DNA from: Paraglomus occultum
Lineage: Eukaryota > Glomeromycota > Glomeromycetes > Paraglomerales > Paraglomeraceae
Length of the DNA: 11,086 nt
Direction of reading: 5' to 3'
Assembly (NCBI GenBank): GCA_910592205.1
Contig: CAJVPJ010001254.1
Span: 1-11,086 of the forward strand
The notes beneath the pieces were generated by a model. It was not told where the DNA came from and made no database searches. It saw only the letters and a list, made by a program, of their open reading frames with translations. Shown piece by piece: positions 1-8,183 of this stretch (position 1 is the stretch's first letter; each line of letters begins with the position of its first letter). Position numbers and translations under genes: made by a program.

Positions 1-1550
1 ATATCTGATTTGTATAATACCCGGGTCTTTTACAATTTTGCCGGCCCAAACTGCTGCAGGGTACTATACACGGGGGGTACTTTAGTCAGTGGTCTACGGT
101 AGTTTGGTGTTTGTTTTTGGGGTTCTTGGTTGGTAGGTTTAGTCCGTTGAGTTTCAATTGATCGAATTTACCCAATCAAACTAGTGGGCTGGACAAGAAA
201 AGGGGTTATCAGTGAAACGTGCCGGTGTTTTCCGAACGTCCAAGATAGCCAATGACGATGAAACATTGGTACATGTGATATCTCTGTCTTGTTCTCGTAT
301 CAACACATATTTTACAACAGGCAATTTTCTGCAAGTCGCTTGGGTGATGGAACAGACCGACTTGCGGGAAACATACTGGTAAGTTGTAGGAAGAATTATT
401 ATCGAAAGGAACGCACTCACGAACGTTGGATGCATATAGGTTTTTATTGGAAAGAAAATTTCATACCTAAACAAATCTGACGAAAATGTCTATTACTATG
501 CATATTTAATATCTACCCGATTTGCTACCAGCTGATTTCAATATATATATTTCATGTATATGCTGGATATTATGATTCAGGGGTTTAGTACGGGGATTTG
601 CATTGACGAATCTTTTACTGTTGACTTTCGTTTAGTAGTAGTGGTGATGTATTCGGGTTCGCTAGACGTACAAGTAGAAGACGATATTATATTATTGGTA
701 TCATCTTTGTTTTATTTCTGCAGAGTTCAGAATCATTCATAGGAGCAGGAGGTGGGGAAGTTGATGAGGTAGGGCGAAATTTTGAGGATGGAGTACAGTA
801 ATAGTAGATGGATTAATAGATGCGAGAATCGTTTGGTGATTAATGGAGGAAGGAGTCGGTAGCTGATTTTTAATTTCTTGAACGGTGTTTTGGAAGCGAG
901 AAGCAGTATTAGATGTTAATGATTTGATGGTGGTTGAGAAGAGTGCTTGGTAATAAACAGTTATGTGATAGAGAATGTCTATAACGATCGCTGGTTAGTT
1001 TGCTGATGGCGTTTATAAGTCTTGTATCTTCTTCTCGCATTTATAATATTCACCAATTGATCTACCCTTTTGCTGCTGGTCACGGCATTGATATTTATGA
1101 TATGTTGCCTGGAAGAATCGTACGTTGGAGAGGGTTCGTTGGAGAGTGTTTTGTCATTGTTACTGTGATTGTTATAGTTGGGGAGAGCGTTATCGGGTAA
1201 ATGGGATTTTGAGGTCTTGCTTCGTAGGAGTTGCATTTAGTAATGTAATATAGAGAGTTTCGTTTTCATATATCAGCTGAATTGAACAAAATCGCCGTTA
1301 AAATCTTGCCGATAGTTTGTATGAGTAGTGCTTGAAAAGTATTTGTACGTAATGTTTTGAAAACACTCGGGCTCATGCTGGTGCGCTGCCACTCCTTGAA
1401 TGAATTTGTTGTTAACAATTTCTTTGGAATTGTCTATAACAGAGACTATGGCCGCATTCGGCATTTTTCGTTGATTGCACATACTGTTAGATAGGGTTGG
1501 GAGAGCAATTAATTGCGTAGGTGTGTTCTGTCGAGAGGGGTTTTTCACAA
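1..1550 (-). pseudogene. Possible unrecognised or decayed low-complexity gene (minus strand)
   Basis: I recognise no family here. The plus strand is visibly G/T-rich, so the minus strand is A/C-rich, and minus-strand translation gives hydrophilic Ser/Thr/Pro/Asn/Gln-rich stretches one after another. They are 1548-1273, 1236-979 (rich in N, S and P, ending in a basic stretch RRRYKTYKRH), 994-737 (85 codons without a stop and without ATG, containing PTPSSINHQTILASINPS), 474-181 (97 residues), and 167-30 (45 residues, with KPTNQEPQKQTPNYRRPL). Stops and frame changes separate them and no splice set joins them convincingly. The pieces at 1548 and 1236 share a frame but are separated by TGA and TAA. 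This could be exons of a poorly conserved regulatory-type protein, a relic, or compositional bias alone. Confidence 0.22.
1273..1548 (-). CDS. Hypothetical hydrophilic protein fragment
   Basis: This 91-codon open frame begins at a GTG and ends at TGA, and is the most protein-like piece of the left region. It has no transmembrane segment, no recognisable domain and no cysteine pattern. Asn, Gln, Thr and Pro are common (for example PSRQNTPTQLIALPTLSN), with a few hydrophobic clusters such as AAIVSVI. A stop lies two codons upstream, so if real it is probably an internal exon rather than a complete gene. The next minus-strand frame (1236-979) is in phase with it, 12 codons downstream. Function unknown. 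Confidence 0.2.
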   Translation of the reverse strand: MKNPSRQNTPTQLIALPTLSNSMCNQRKMPNAAIVSVIDNSKEIVNNKFIQGVAAHQHEPECFQNITYKYFSSTTHTNYRQDFNGDFVQFS

Positions 1551-1983
1551 TTTAGCTCTTGTCGCTGCCCTTACTACAACGATTGCTCACTTAAGGCTGA
1601 AAGTGACAATAAATATCTATATGCGCGCTTCCTATACGATGTATTTCTCCTATACTCGTATCTAAATAAGGGTACCAAGGATAAATAAACAACAACAATC
1701 TATCTACCGCGCGGAATCGAAGGGAAATTTTTTTACTAATAGTGTTTTGACTAGTCAAGGAATGTCACTTATCTAATTATCAATCGAGATACTCTTGCTT
1801 TACCGCAACTACGGGTCGTTACCGATTTACTGCCGATAGTTAAGTCAAAAAGCTTAGTTTTCACGACGATAGAAATAGCAATAATGAAAGTAAAAAGGTT
1901 TCGTAAGGATAAAGATCAGATCGATCGTTTATTACATCCGAATACTAGATTTCTACGCCACAGAGCGCGTATTTTCCCACGTC

Positions 1984-2006
1984 GTCACCAAAATCGCGTT
2001 ACTCGC
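1984..2006 (+). repeat. 23-base direct repeat, copy 1
   Basis: This is an exact 23-base copy of 2047-2069, beginning GTCACCAAAATCGCG and ending TTACTCGC. The copies start 63 bases apart. The flanks differ, so this is a short local duplication rather than a long tandem array. Confidence 0.85.
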
Positions 2007-2046
2007 ATTATTTGCTATTCTTAGCTACATTTTTGTGTTCAAAACT

Positions 2047-2069
2047 GTCACCAAAATCGCGTTACTCGC
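2047..2069 (+). repeat. 23-base direct repeat, copy 2
   Basis: This is the second exact copy of the element at 1984-2006. It lies about 20 bases before the palindrome at 2089-2106. No third copy was seen in the window. Confidence 0.85.
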
Positions 2070-2088
2070 GTTTGTTTTGAGTAACATC

Positions 2089-2106
2089 TAATTAATATAT
2101 TAATTA
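2089..2106. repeat. 18-base perfect AT palindrome
   Basis: TAATTAATATATTAATTA equals its own reverse complement. It could extrude or act as a dyad binding site for a homodimeric factor, but AT-only palindromes arise easily in DNA of this composition. Confidence 0.7.
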
Positions 2107-2184
2107 ATTACTGCGGAGGAAGATTTTACCATGTGACTTGCTTATCGACGTCAGCCGATCAGCTCGCCGTAACCAATGTATGCC

Positions 2185-2192
2185 TATAAAAA
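2185..2192 (+). promoter_or_regulatory. TATA-like element
   Basis: TATAAAAA is preceded 12 bases upstream by CCAAT (2173-2177) and followed 33 bases downstream by an ATG at 2225. That ATG opens only 11 sense codons before TAA (2258-2260). The spacing suits a core promoter, but no gene follows at a sensible distance, so this may be chance or a relic. Confidence 0.15.
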
Positions 2193-2841
2193 TTGTACGG
2201 CAATGTTCTTGTCTTTATACAAGCATGGATTCTATCGAACAAAGACACGCCAATCGATAAATTTTATATGAGTTAATTCAATGAAAAAAAAATATGTAGT
2301 AAGCTTATGTTGTAAGCGAATAAAGTGCAATGTTTACGATATGGCTTTCCAGGATATATATACTCACTGGTTCAACCCCGCATATTTTCGCAGAAGTACA
2401 AGAAAAATTTGAAATGACTGGAAACCACTCGGAACGCTAGTTTTCCTTCAAGTTGGTCGTCATCTTCAGCATATCTTCATTCAGCCTTTGATTTTTATAG
2501 TTCATGCATATAATTGTTTTTAGAATAATCTTCATACTCTAATAATGCATCTGTGCCAATAATTATTTGGTTTGCTTCCCTGCGTGGTCGATAGACTTTT
2601 AAAAATTATCTCGGTGGATTATAACAAAAGTCTAACAATGTTCCATTATGATTATGCATTTAATCGATCGCGTTTATTTTTACGACTGGATTTTATTCCA
2701 ACTATAATAATTTTACATGTGAACGCCCATATTCAAGTTCTTGAGCATAAGCCGTGAGCGTAAGCTGCAATAAATTATCCAGGGATGAAGATCTACACGG
2801 GATGTGCTAAATAAATCGAATAAAAACAATTACTCATAAAC

Positions 2842-3171
2842 TTACTTCAATTTTGCTTTGTTGTTAATATAAGCCTTTAATCCCTTTGCATATCTTACGC
2901 TAATAATAACGTTTAAAATATCTTCGTCTTCCTCAACATCACTCCCATCTTCAGTGATTGTTACGACGATATCTTCATCGGATGGCATTGTGCCTCGCGC
3001 CACACTAACTGATCCACTCACGACCGATAACAAATCACTCTCACTAATACCTATAAGGTCAACAATTTCATCATTATCTTTTGTTCTAGACCAGTCAGTG
3101 TGTGATGTAACACAATAATAATAATCATCGAGCATGGAATGCTCTCTGTTATTCAACCATGTCGTTAGCAT
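2842..3171 (-). CDS. Small acidic hypothetical protein or exon, head-to-head with kinase gene A
   Basis: This is a 109-codon ATG-started frame with no recognised family. The middle is strongly acidic (SDEDIVVTITEDGSDVEEDE), followed by a basic tail (RYAKGLKAYINNKAKLK). There is no signal peptide or membrane segment. The stop TAA lies inside a perfect splice donor GTAAGT (2845-2840 on this strand), so the frame may really be an exon. A possible acceptor TTGCAG ending at 2765 would give an 81-base intron, close to the kinase introns in size, and add about 17 residues before TAA at 2713-2715. Its first 13 bases overlap the first codons of kinase gene A on the other strand. This is unusual and lowers confidence that both starts are correct. 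Confidence 0.3.
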   Translation of the reverse strand: MLTTWLNNREHSMLDDYYYCVTSHTDWSRTKDNDEIVDLIGISESDLLSVVSGSVSVARGTMPSDEDIVVTITEDGSDVEEDEDILNVIISVRYAKGLKAYINNKAKLK

Positions 3172-3578
3172 CAGGGACTATTAAGAATCCAGCAATTGAC
3201 AACTTGGTTAAATCCTCCTTGGAAAGTGAAAATGAATACTTGAGACTTGAATGGATTCCTTACGAAGAAATCGCCAACGTAGAACAAATTCATGACAACG
3301 TCTATTATGCTATTCATAAATATTCATCATATGGTGAAATGAACGAAAAGCCAATAACGCTGGTATTCGTTGGAAATAGTGAAGAATGTACACCAACCCT
3401 TGTGAGTGCGTTCGCTAGAATATACTCGCTTCCGACGCACAAGTACAATAATGTTGACGATAACTTTAAAAGATATTCCAAATGGCTTGTGTGTCGCAAC
3501 CAATTCATAGAAGGATTCACCAAGTCTAATGACAACTATTATTACATGGTTGCTGATAGTGAGTTTTACCATTACTAT
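3159..3578 (+). repeat. Module 1: degenerate kinase N-lobe-like unit
   Basis: These are residues 1-140 of protein A. They contain the linker motif SGT..N.AID.LV, then EWIPYEEIANVEQI, a strand-2-like NVYYAIHKY, a strand-3-like ITLVFVG without lysine, and a closing W-x8-GFTKSNDNYYYMV that resembles the strand 4/strand 5 region of the true kinase. Order and spacing follow the true N-lobe (FDELKEI, SVYTAKY, VVLKRF, YGVTQD..T.EYMLV). No glycine loop remains. Unlike the other modules it has no upstream cysteine cluster and no intron. Confidence 0.55.
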
Positions 3579-5699
3579 TCCCGTTTTGGATTCTGCACCG
3601 CATGTAGAATACTCCGGTGTAGCCCTGCGTGGTGCATTTGCAGTCATAAGGAATTATCCGATGGATGGACCAGCAACAATAAGCGACTCGACGAGCTCAT
3701 CAAAAAATCTCAATTACAAACAAACTCTGCAAATCATGCCTATTTGGAATGGATTCCATACGATTGTATTCGTGATGGAGGACAATATGGGTTATACTTG
3801 AATGGTCTACCTACTCATGCAGGAGTTAAATTGATTCCACTTGATATAACAGACGAGACACATGATTTATATTATGCCGAGGTAAACTATTTACTTGTAC
3901 GTCATATTTATTGAATAGTTTGACTTATTATTATGTATAATTTTTCCCTAGTTATGTGATAAGCATCCTGATATTCTTACCGCGGATGTTTGGGTTACCA
4001 TCGGATTTACATATGATGTGAAGAAACAAAAGTATTGTCTAATAAAAGAAGATGAAGAAATCGGATTATGCCTGGCGTGTACAGAGAAATTGGTCTCCAA
4101 GATAAATGCATTCTGTCTTTATTGTAAAGCACCACGACTTCTTGATTGGACTACTGGAAACACGTCATTGGATTCATTCATTATGAAGTCATGGAAGAAT
4201 ATGAGTAACGAAAATGATGCATATATACAATGGATTGAATACTCTCTTTTGACAAACGTACAAGAAATGACATCACTACGCCATGGATGCACACACACGG
4301 CAGATTGGACAGCGAATGAATTGATCCGAGTGGCACTCAAAAAGATAGTTGATAACGGAGACGATTTCCATCAGGTAAATTATGTCACGTGTAAAATGCA
4401 GCTTGTATTACTGTACTATTAACGTGTATCGCGTGCTAATTAGATTATCGTATTCTGTTTATTAAATAGCTAATCAAAGAATACCCGGATATATTAAACC
4501 CCTCTGAGAATATTTGGATAATTGGGATCACGCAGGATCCATCTACTCGGGAATATTATTTAGTTTTCTACTATGACATACATGCAGTATTGGACAGGTT
4601 TATACGAAAGAATGAACGTATAAAGCAGATGCAGTATAGTGACTTTGATGAGCTTAAAGAGATCGGATCTGGCGGTTACGGATCAGTTTATACTGCCAAA
4701 TATAGAAATTATAGACAAGTATGGGGTATGGAGGAAACAGTTGTACTCAAACGGTTTAAGAGCTTTGATGAAACTCCGGAATTATTTATTTCAGAGGTAA
4801 GCAATAATTGGCACGATATATGATACTATTAAAGTGACATTAATTTAATGCTGCATTTATGTTCAATTAATAGTTCAGAAATCTTGCCAAGTGTTCGTAC
4901 GAGAATCGTTATTTCCTTAAAATTTATGGAGTCACACAAGACCCAGGAACAAAAGAGTACATGCTGGTTATGCAATATGCTAACAATGGTAGTCTTTTGT
5001 CGTATTTGGATCAAAATATTAACAATTTGACGTGGAAGAAGAAATTACAGCATTTGAGGGATATTGCATATTATCTGCGCAATCTTCATCATCTGGAATT
5101 AGTGCACTGTGATCTTCATCGGAAACATTGTTTTGAACAACAACAATATTCCACTAATATGCGACCTTGGCCTGTCTCGATCAGTGAATTCACGTGAGTC
5201 AACCATTCGAGGCGTATTACCCTTTATTGCACCGGAAGTCTTTCATACCTGCAAGTTTACTCAGAAATCAGACGTATATTCTTTTGGTATCATTATGTAT
5301 TTGGTTGCAACTGGTGAACCGCCTTTTAGAGATAGGAAGTTTGATGCAGCTTTAATGCATAATATTATGGACGGACTACGACCATCGATGCCAGATTCCG
5401 CACCAGCAGAATACAAGAAACTTGCCGAGCGGTGTTGTGATGCTGATCCTGATAAGCGTCCTAATGCATTTAGACTTTGGGGGGATATTAACAATCTCGT
5501 TAGCGAGATAGCAGGAGACAATTCTGATAGCAACATGTGGAATACTATCTATCATAATGATGTAAAACCATTGTCACGTTTCGAGAAGGAGAGTAAATAT
5601 TCTAGTACGCTCTTACCTACTGGGAGTCTGCCCAAACCAAGAAATCATTCTCATCAATTACCTCCCTTATCAGATTTCGGCTTACCAAGTTTAGAGTAG
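3159..5699 (+). CDS. Kinase gene A: TKL-type protein kinase with N-terminal degenerate N-lobe modules, frameshifted
   Basis: Exons are 3159-3881, 3952-4374, 4470-4796 and 4874-5699, joined in phase 0. The start is the first ATG after an in-frame stop at 3108. Residues 1-422 are three kinase N-lobe-like modules (listed separately). The true kinase follows: glycine loop GSGGYG (448-453), VVLK lysine 476, helix-C Glu 491, hinge MQYANNGSL, catalytic loop HCD (569-571; non-RD). Then DLG, APE, SDVYSFG and DADPDKRP are read from a different frame. Between codons 573 and 575 two bases are missing compared with gene B, where CAT-GGT-GGA-AAC encodes HGGN. As written, translation stops at 5197 after 598 residues, without activation loop or C-lobe. 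The remainder (to 5699) is otherwise intact. It may be a young pseudogene, a truncated pseudokinase, or a sequence error. Expected role: cytosolic Ser/Thr or dual-specificity signalling; substrate unknown. It is the tail-to-tail paralogue of gene B. Confidence 0.85.
3594..4044 (+). repeat. Module 2: zinc-ribbon-like motif plus degenerate N-lobe (contains intron 1)
   Basis: These are residues 146-272. Cysteines 146, 149, 159 and 161 (plus C154) make a CxxC...CxC pair, followed by WTSNN...LDELI and LEWIPY (196-201). Next come a strand-3-like AGVKLIPL, a helix-C-like LYYAE interrupted by intron 1, LCDKHPDIL, and the closing WVTIGFTYDVKKQKYCLI. The nucleotide and acid residues needed for catalysis are absent. 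The zinc-binding role is inferred from cysteine spacing only. Confidence 0.55.
3882..3951 (+). other. Gene A intron 1 (70 bases, phase 0)
   Basis: Donor GTAAAC and acceptor CCCTAG. It shares its first 15 bases and several internal blocks with intron 1 of gene B. Confidence 0.9.
4072..4569 (+). repeat. Module 3: zinc-ribbon-like motif plus degenerate N-lobe (contains intron 2)
   Basis: These are residues 281-416. There is a clear CxxC-x11-CxxC (C281, C284, C296, C299), then WTTGN...LDSFI, YIQWIEY, a strand-3-like RVALKKI that still has a lysine (371), and DDFHQ interrupted by intron 2. LIKEYPDIL and WIIGITQDPSTREYYLV follow. This last segment is strikingly close to YGVTQDPGTKEYMLV of the true kinase, which is the best single argument that the modules are kinase-derived. 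The glycine loop is lost. Confidence 0.6.
4375..4469 (+). other. Gene A intron 2 (95 bases, phase 0)
   Basis: Donor GTAAAT and acceptor AAATAG. It lies at the same codon as gene B intron 2, but the interior has diverged more than in the other two introns. Confidence 0.9.
4797..4873 (+). other. Gene A intron 3 (77 bases, phase 0)
   Basis: Donor GTAAGC and acceptor AATAG. It shares the start GTAAGCAAT.ATTGG and an internal TTAAAGTGACATT block with gene B intron 3. It falls just after the helix-C Glu of the kinase domain. Confidence 0.92.
5117..5126 (+). other. Frameshift site in the catalytic loop of gene A
   Basis: Gene A reads CATCGGAAAC where gene B reads CATGGTGGAAAC, a net loss of two bases within HGGN. 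Upstream the kinase is read in the exon 4 frame up to H573. From the GGA at 5121 the homologous sequence continues one base out of that frame to the stop at 5697-5699. No GT-AG pair around the site would remove the shift. Confidence 0.85.
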
Positions 5700-5828
5700 A
5701 TTTGGGGAGAGAGTAGTTCGGATTTAGCGCGGTTACGAAGACAGCAACTAGTTATGTTCATACAAACAAAGTCAATATCTGATATAAACATTGTCCGTTG
5801 CTTATGATTTAGCGATCAAACATTTTTG

Positions 5829-5834
5829 AATAAA
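5829..5834 (+). terminator. Possible polyadenylation signal of gene A
   Basis: AATAAA lies 130 bases after the stop codon. The hexamer is expected by chance in DNA this AT-rich, so support is positional only. Confidence 0.25.
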
Positions 5835-6459
5835 CATGTAATTCACAGTTGTAACACTTTGTTCAAGGATTTATTCCCGTTCCGATAAATATGTCAATAT
5901 GGGGGTTGAGTTAAAAAGATAAACCGAAATAACGTCGTGCATTTCTACTGTTAATTGCCTTTGTCGTATAGATCATTTGATATTGAAACTGTCGGTGAAT
6001 TGATGCTAATTATTCTACGTTCGAGCTCCAATGACATTCTTCTCAAATGAATCAATGCAGTCGGCAAATATGGCAAGATTCTAGCTCAAATATTATTTCC
6101 ATCGGACATTGAATAATGTTACTTGAAGCTTTATAGATGCTACGGTCACTCCACAACAAAGAATGTCTGGTAATAGTCTATTGCGAGAGAACAGGCGGTA
6201 AGAAGTCAAACAATGTTGAATCCTTAGATAAGAAGCCTGGAGAGACGATAAAAAGCTGGTCCCATACCTGTTCGATCTTGTAAGAATAAAACTCCACAGG
6301 TTCTCGCCGGTGTTATGAATAGTCAGTACACCGAAGATTTACTACTTTCCATTATATGGCATCGTTACGGAGCTGTAAAGGTATGCTGCAGGTTTAAGGG
6401 CATTCCCACAGCGGGAATAAAATTGCCATATACAAGTGTGTCAACCACAGACGCCAACA

Positions 6460-6708
6460 TCATATCGACTGTGCAGAATTGTTTTCATTCCTAGCCTCTG
6501 GCCGAGAGTCTGGGCAAAATCTAGCCATATTCATTGTTCTTTGGGTCAAGATCTTTTTCAATAATAATAATGTTTGATATCGCGGATCGAAGTGGACCGG
6601 TCCGCCATCTTTCCAAGTCAAGTCTGCCCTTATCGCCTTAATAAAGTTGGATACATCCCACAATAAGTAACAATATAGACGAAGGCAAGGAATTGCGAGC
6701 GTGAACAA
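6460..6708 (-). pseudogene. Possible kinase N-lobe relic
   Basis: This 82-codon minus-strand frame contains FIKAIRADLTWKDGGPVHFD followed by LLLLKKI. In the TKL kinases of this fungal group the N-lobe commonly reads VY-(S/K)A-x-W-x-DG-P and then a VALKK-type strand 3. The order TWKDG...LLKK therefore looks like a weathered copy of strands 2-3. The glycine loop, hinge and everything downstream are missing, and the rest of the frame is unremarkable. It would be in the same orientation as gene B. Chance resemblance is quite possible. Confidence 0.22.
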
Positions 6709-7825
6709 GTCCCCTCATTATTATACTTGACGTACGGAACTACACTCCCACTTTCGCACCCTCTCCAACGCGTAGACTTTAAAACCGAGTTTTTGAACAG
6801 GGTGTTCTGTCTTTATAAAGCAATTCTCGATCTATAGAAAAGGAAGTGAATTAGCAAAAGACAAATAACCAAGACAATTTATAAAACAAAAAAATACCGC
6901 AATTACGACATGAACGGTTACTCTATTACCATAGTCCATCCCATAAGTAAACGAATATCCCGACGTCTGAACCAATTTATTTAGTCTCTTGTAGCTGCGT
7001 TTGAATTAGCTCGTCTTTTTACCCATCCCGATTTCGCTAGTATACACACATTGCACCAAATTATGTCATCCGTTGATTCCCAGACTTAGGTGCGGTGTCG
7101 ATAGTGATCAAACGGACGTCACCAAATCCCAGCCCAAGAGGTTCGCGTGCGCATACTGAGTCAGGAGACGAAGCGTACTTTCAATAGCAAACGAATTCTC
7201 GTCCAATTTCTAAAGATTGATTCATAATATTACTTTTTGTCGTTGGATAAAAAAACCGAAACAGTCATGATCACTCACATTCCGTCGTAGAGCAATTAGC
7301 TGTGCTGATTAATATCCTTGGTTTTCAAGTGTTAACCATCTGTATGCCAGAATTTGAATTCGCAAATAATTCTCAAGAATGCATATAAACCATTTCCATT
7401 ACAGATTGCCGAGGGAAGCCCCCTCCTGTAATGACACTCTTGAAGCAGTATTACCAGACAGGAGATTGAAAGTAGAGAATGACACGCTACGCTTGAGTAA
7501 TTGATGGGTTAATTGCGTAAATTACGCTTCCTGTCAACGTTGAGTATTAGTGTTACTTGTGTATAGTTGTTGCAATCTAAAGGCGTGAAAACTGTGGTTA
7601 GTTGGTACTTTGCAACAGTGACAGGCCCGAAGTTTGCTCACTTATCAATATAATGTACAGTAATTGGAATAATGCATACGTTGACAGACAGCTATTAGCG
7701 ATACTTGAAATACGCTTCGCAGGAGTTTGTGTTAGTTTGGTATCTGCTGTCTGGGGAATTTTAGGGTTGACGTGTTAGGTAGTTAGAATGGGGTAGTATT
7801 TAGATATGTTTGGTTAGTTCGCGGC

Positions 7826-7910
7826 TATACAAGGGCAACGGTAGCTTTGTTTTAATTGTAAACAGTTATGTAATGGGATAGTTGAAATTATATGCGCGAT
7901 CCGTTCATAA
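7826..7910 (+). repeat. Degenerate direct repeat, copy 1
   Basis: It begins with TATACAAGGGC and contains TAAACAGTTA (7859-7868), then GTTG..AAATTATAT.CGC..CCGTTCAT. These blocks recur in the same order at 8184-8327. The similarity is judged by eye. Confidence 0.4.
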
Positions 7911-7960
7911 CAATCCGGCGATATGTCACACAGCCGGATTCGAACACTTTAGCGCGGATC
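7898..7960. repeat. Imperfect nested inverted repeat (hairpin)
   Basis: The outer arms are GATCCG (7898-7903) and CGGATC (7955-7960). The inner arms are AATCCGGC (7912-7919) and GCCGGATT (7933-7940), separated by a 13-base loop. A short GTTC/GAAC pair lies between them, giving a bulged stem. Confidence 0.55.
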
Positions 7961-7970
7961 TATTATTAAC

Positions 7971-7989
7971 TATAACGGACTCCGTTATA
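7971..7989. repeat. Perfect 9-base inverted repeat
   Basis: TATAACGGA, one spacer base, then TCCGTTATA. It lies 10 bases after the bulged hairpin at 7898-7960, so two dyads stand side by side. Confidence 0.75.
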
Positions 7990-8183
7990 ATTCCTTTGTC
8001 TCATTAAGCTCAGTACAAAAAGCCAACGCAAGCGAATCTGAAAAAAGAGTTCGAAGAACATACCACACCTTAACTTGCACCTCTCACATCGAACCAGTAT
8101 CAGCAACTCACAGGGCAAGGGAAAGAATAATGTAAGCGATCAAAAATTTGTTATATAGAGAATTTTATGTTTTGTGGACAGTT

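Larger units (their letters stand above)
1551..2841. other. AT-rich intergenic stretch, no supported gene
   Basis: I see no coding region that can be defended. A 61-codon plus-strand frame at 2572-2757 has no family features, starts on a non-ATG codon and sits in AT-rich DNA, so it is treated as chance. The stretch holds the direct repeat, the palindrome and a TATA-like element listed separately. If gene A has an undetected 5' exon or promoter, it would lie at the right end of this stretch. Confidence 0.5.

Noticed and set aside
118-140. GGGG/GG/GG/GG run as a possible G-quadruplex
   Set aside because: At best a two-tetrad motif in generally G/T-rich DNA, so weak evidence.
321-378. Possible plus-strand exon between ACAACAG and GTAAGT
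   Set aside because: Good-looking splice signals but only 58 bases, with no partner exon and no recognisable peptide.
2365-2385. GGTTCAACCCC, a match to the tRNA/SINE B box
   Set aside because: The flanking bases do not form a five-pair T stem and no A box or cloverleaf was found upstream.
2807-2845. 39-base intron for the acidic minus-strand ORF using the acceptor TTTATTTAG
   Set aside because: Much shorter than the six well-supported introns (69-98 bases); the 81-base alternative is preferred, though unproven.
3314-3801. Several ORFs in other frames within kinase exon 1
   Set aside because: They are shadows of the module-bearing frame, which has clear family motifs and correct splice junctions.
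6100-6343. About 80 minus-strand codons open without a stop
   Set aside because: No start codon, no splice signals framing it and no recognisable domain; expected occasionally by chance.
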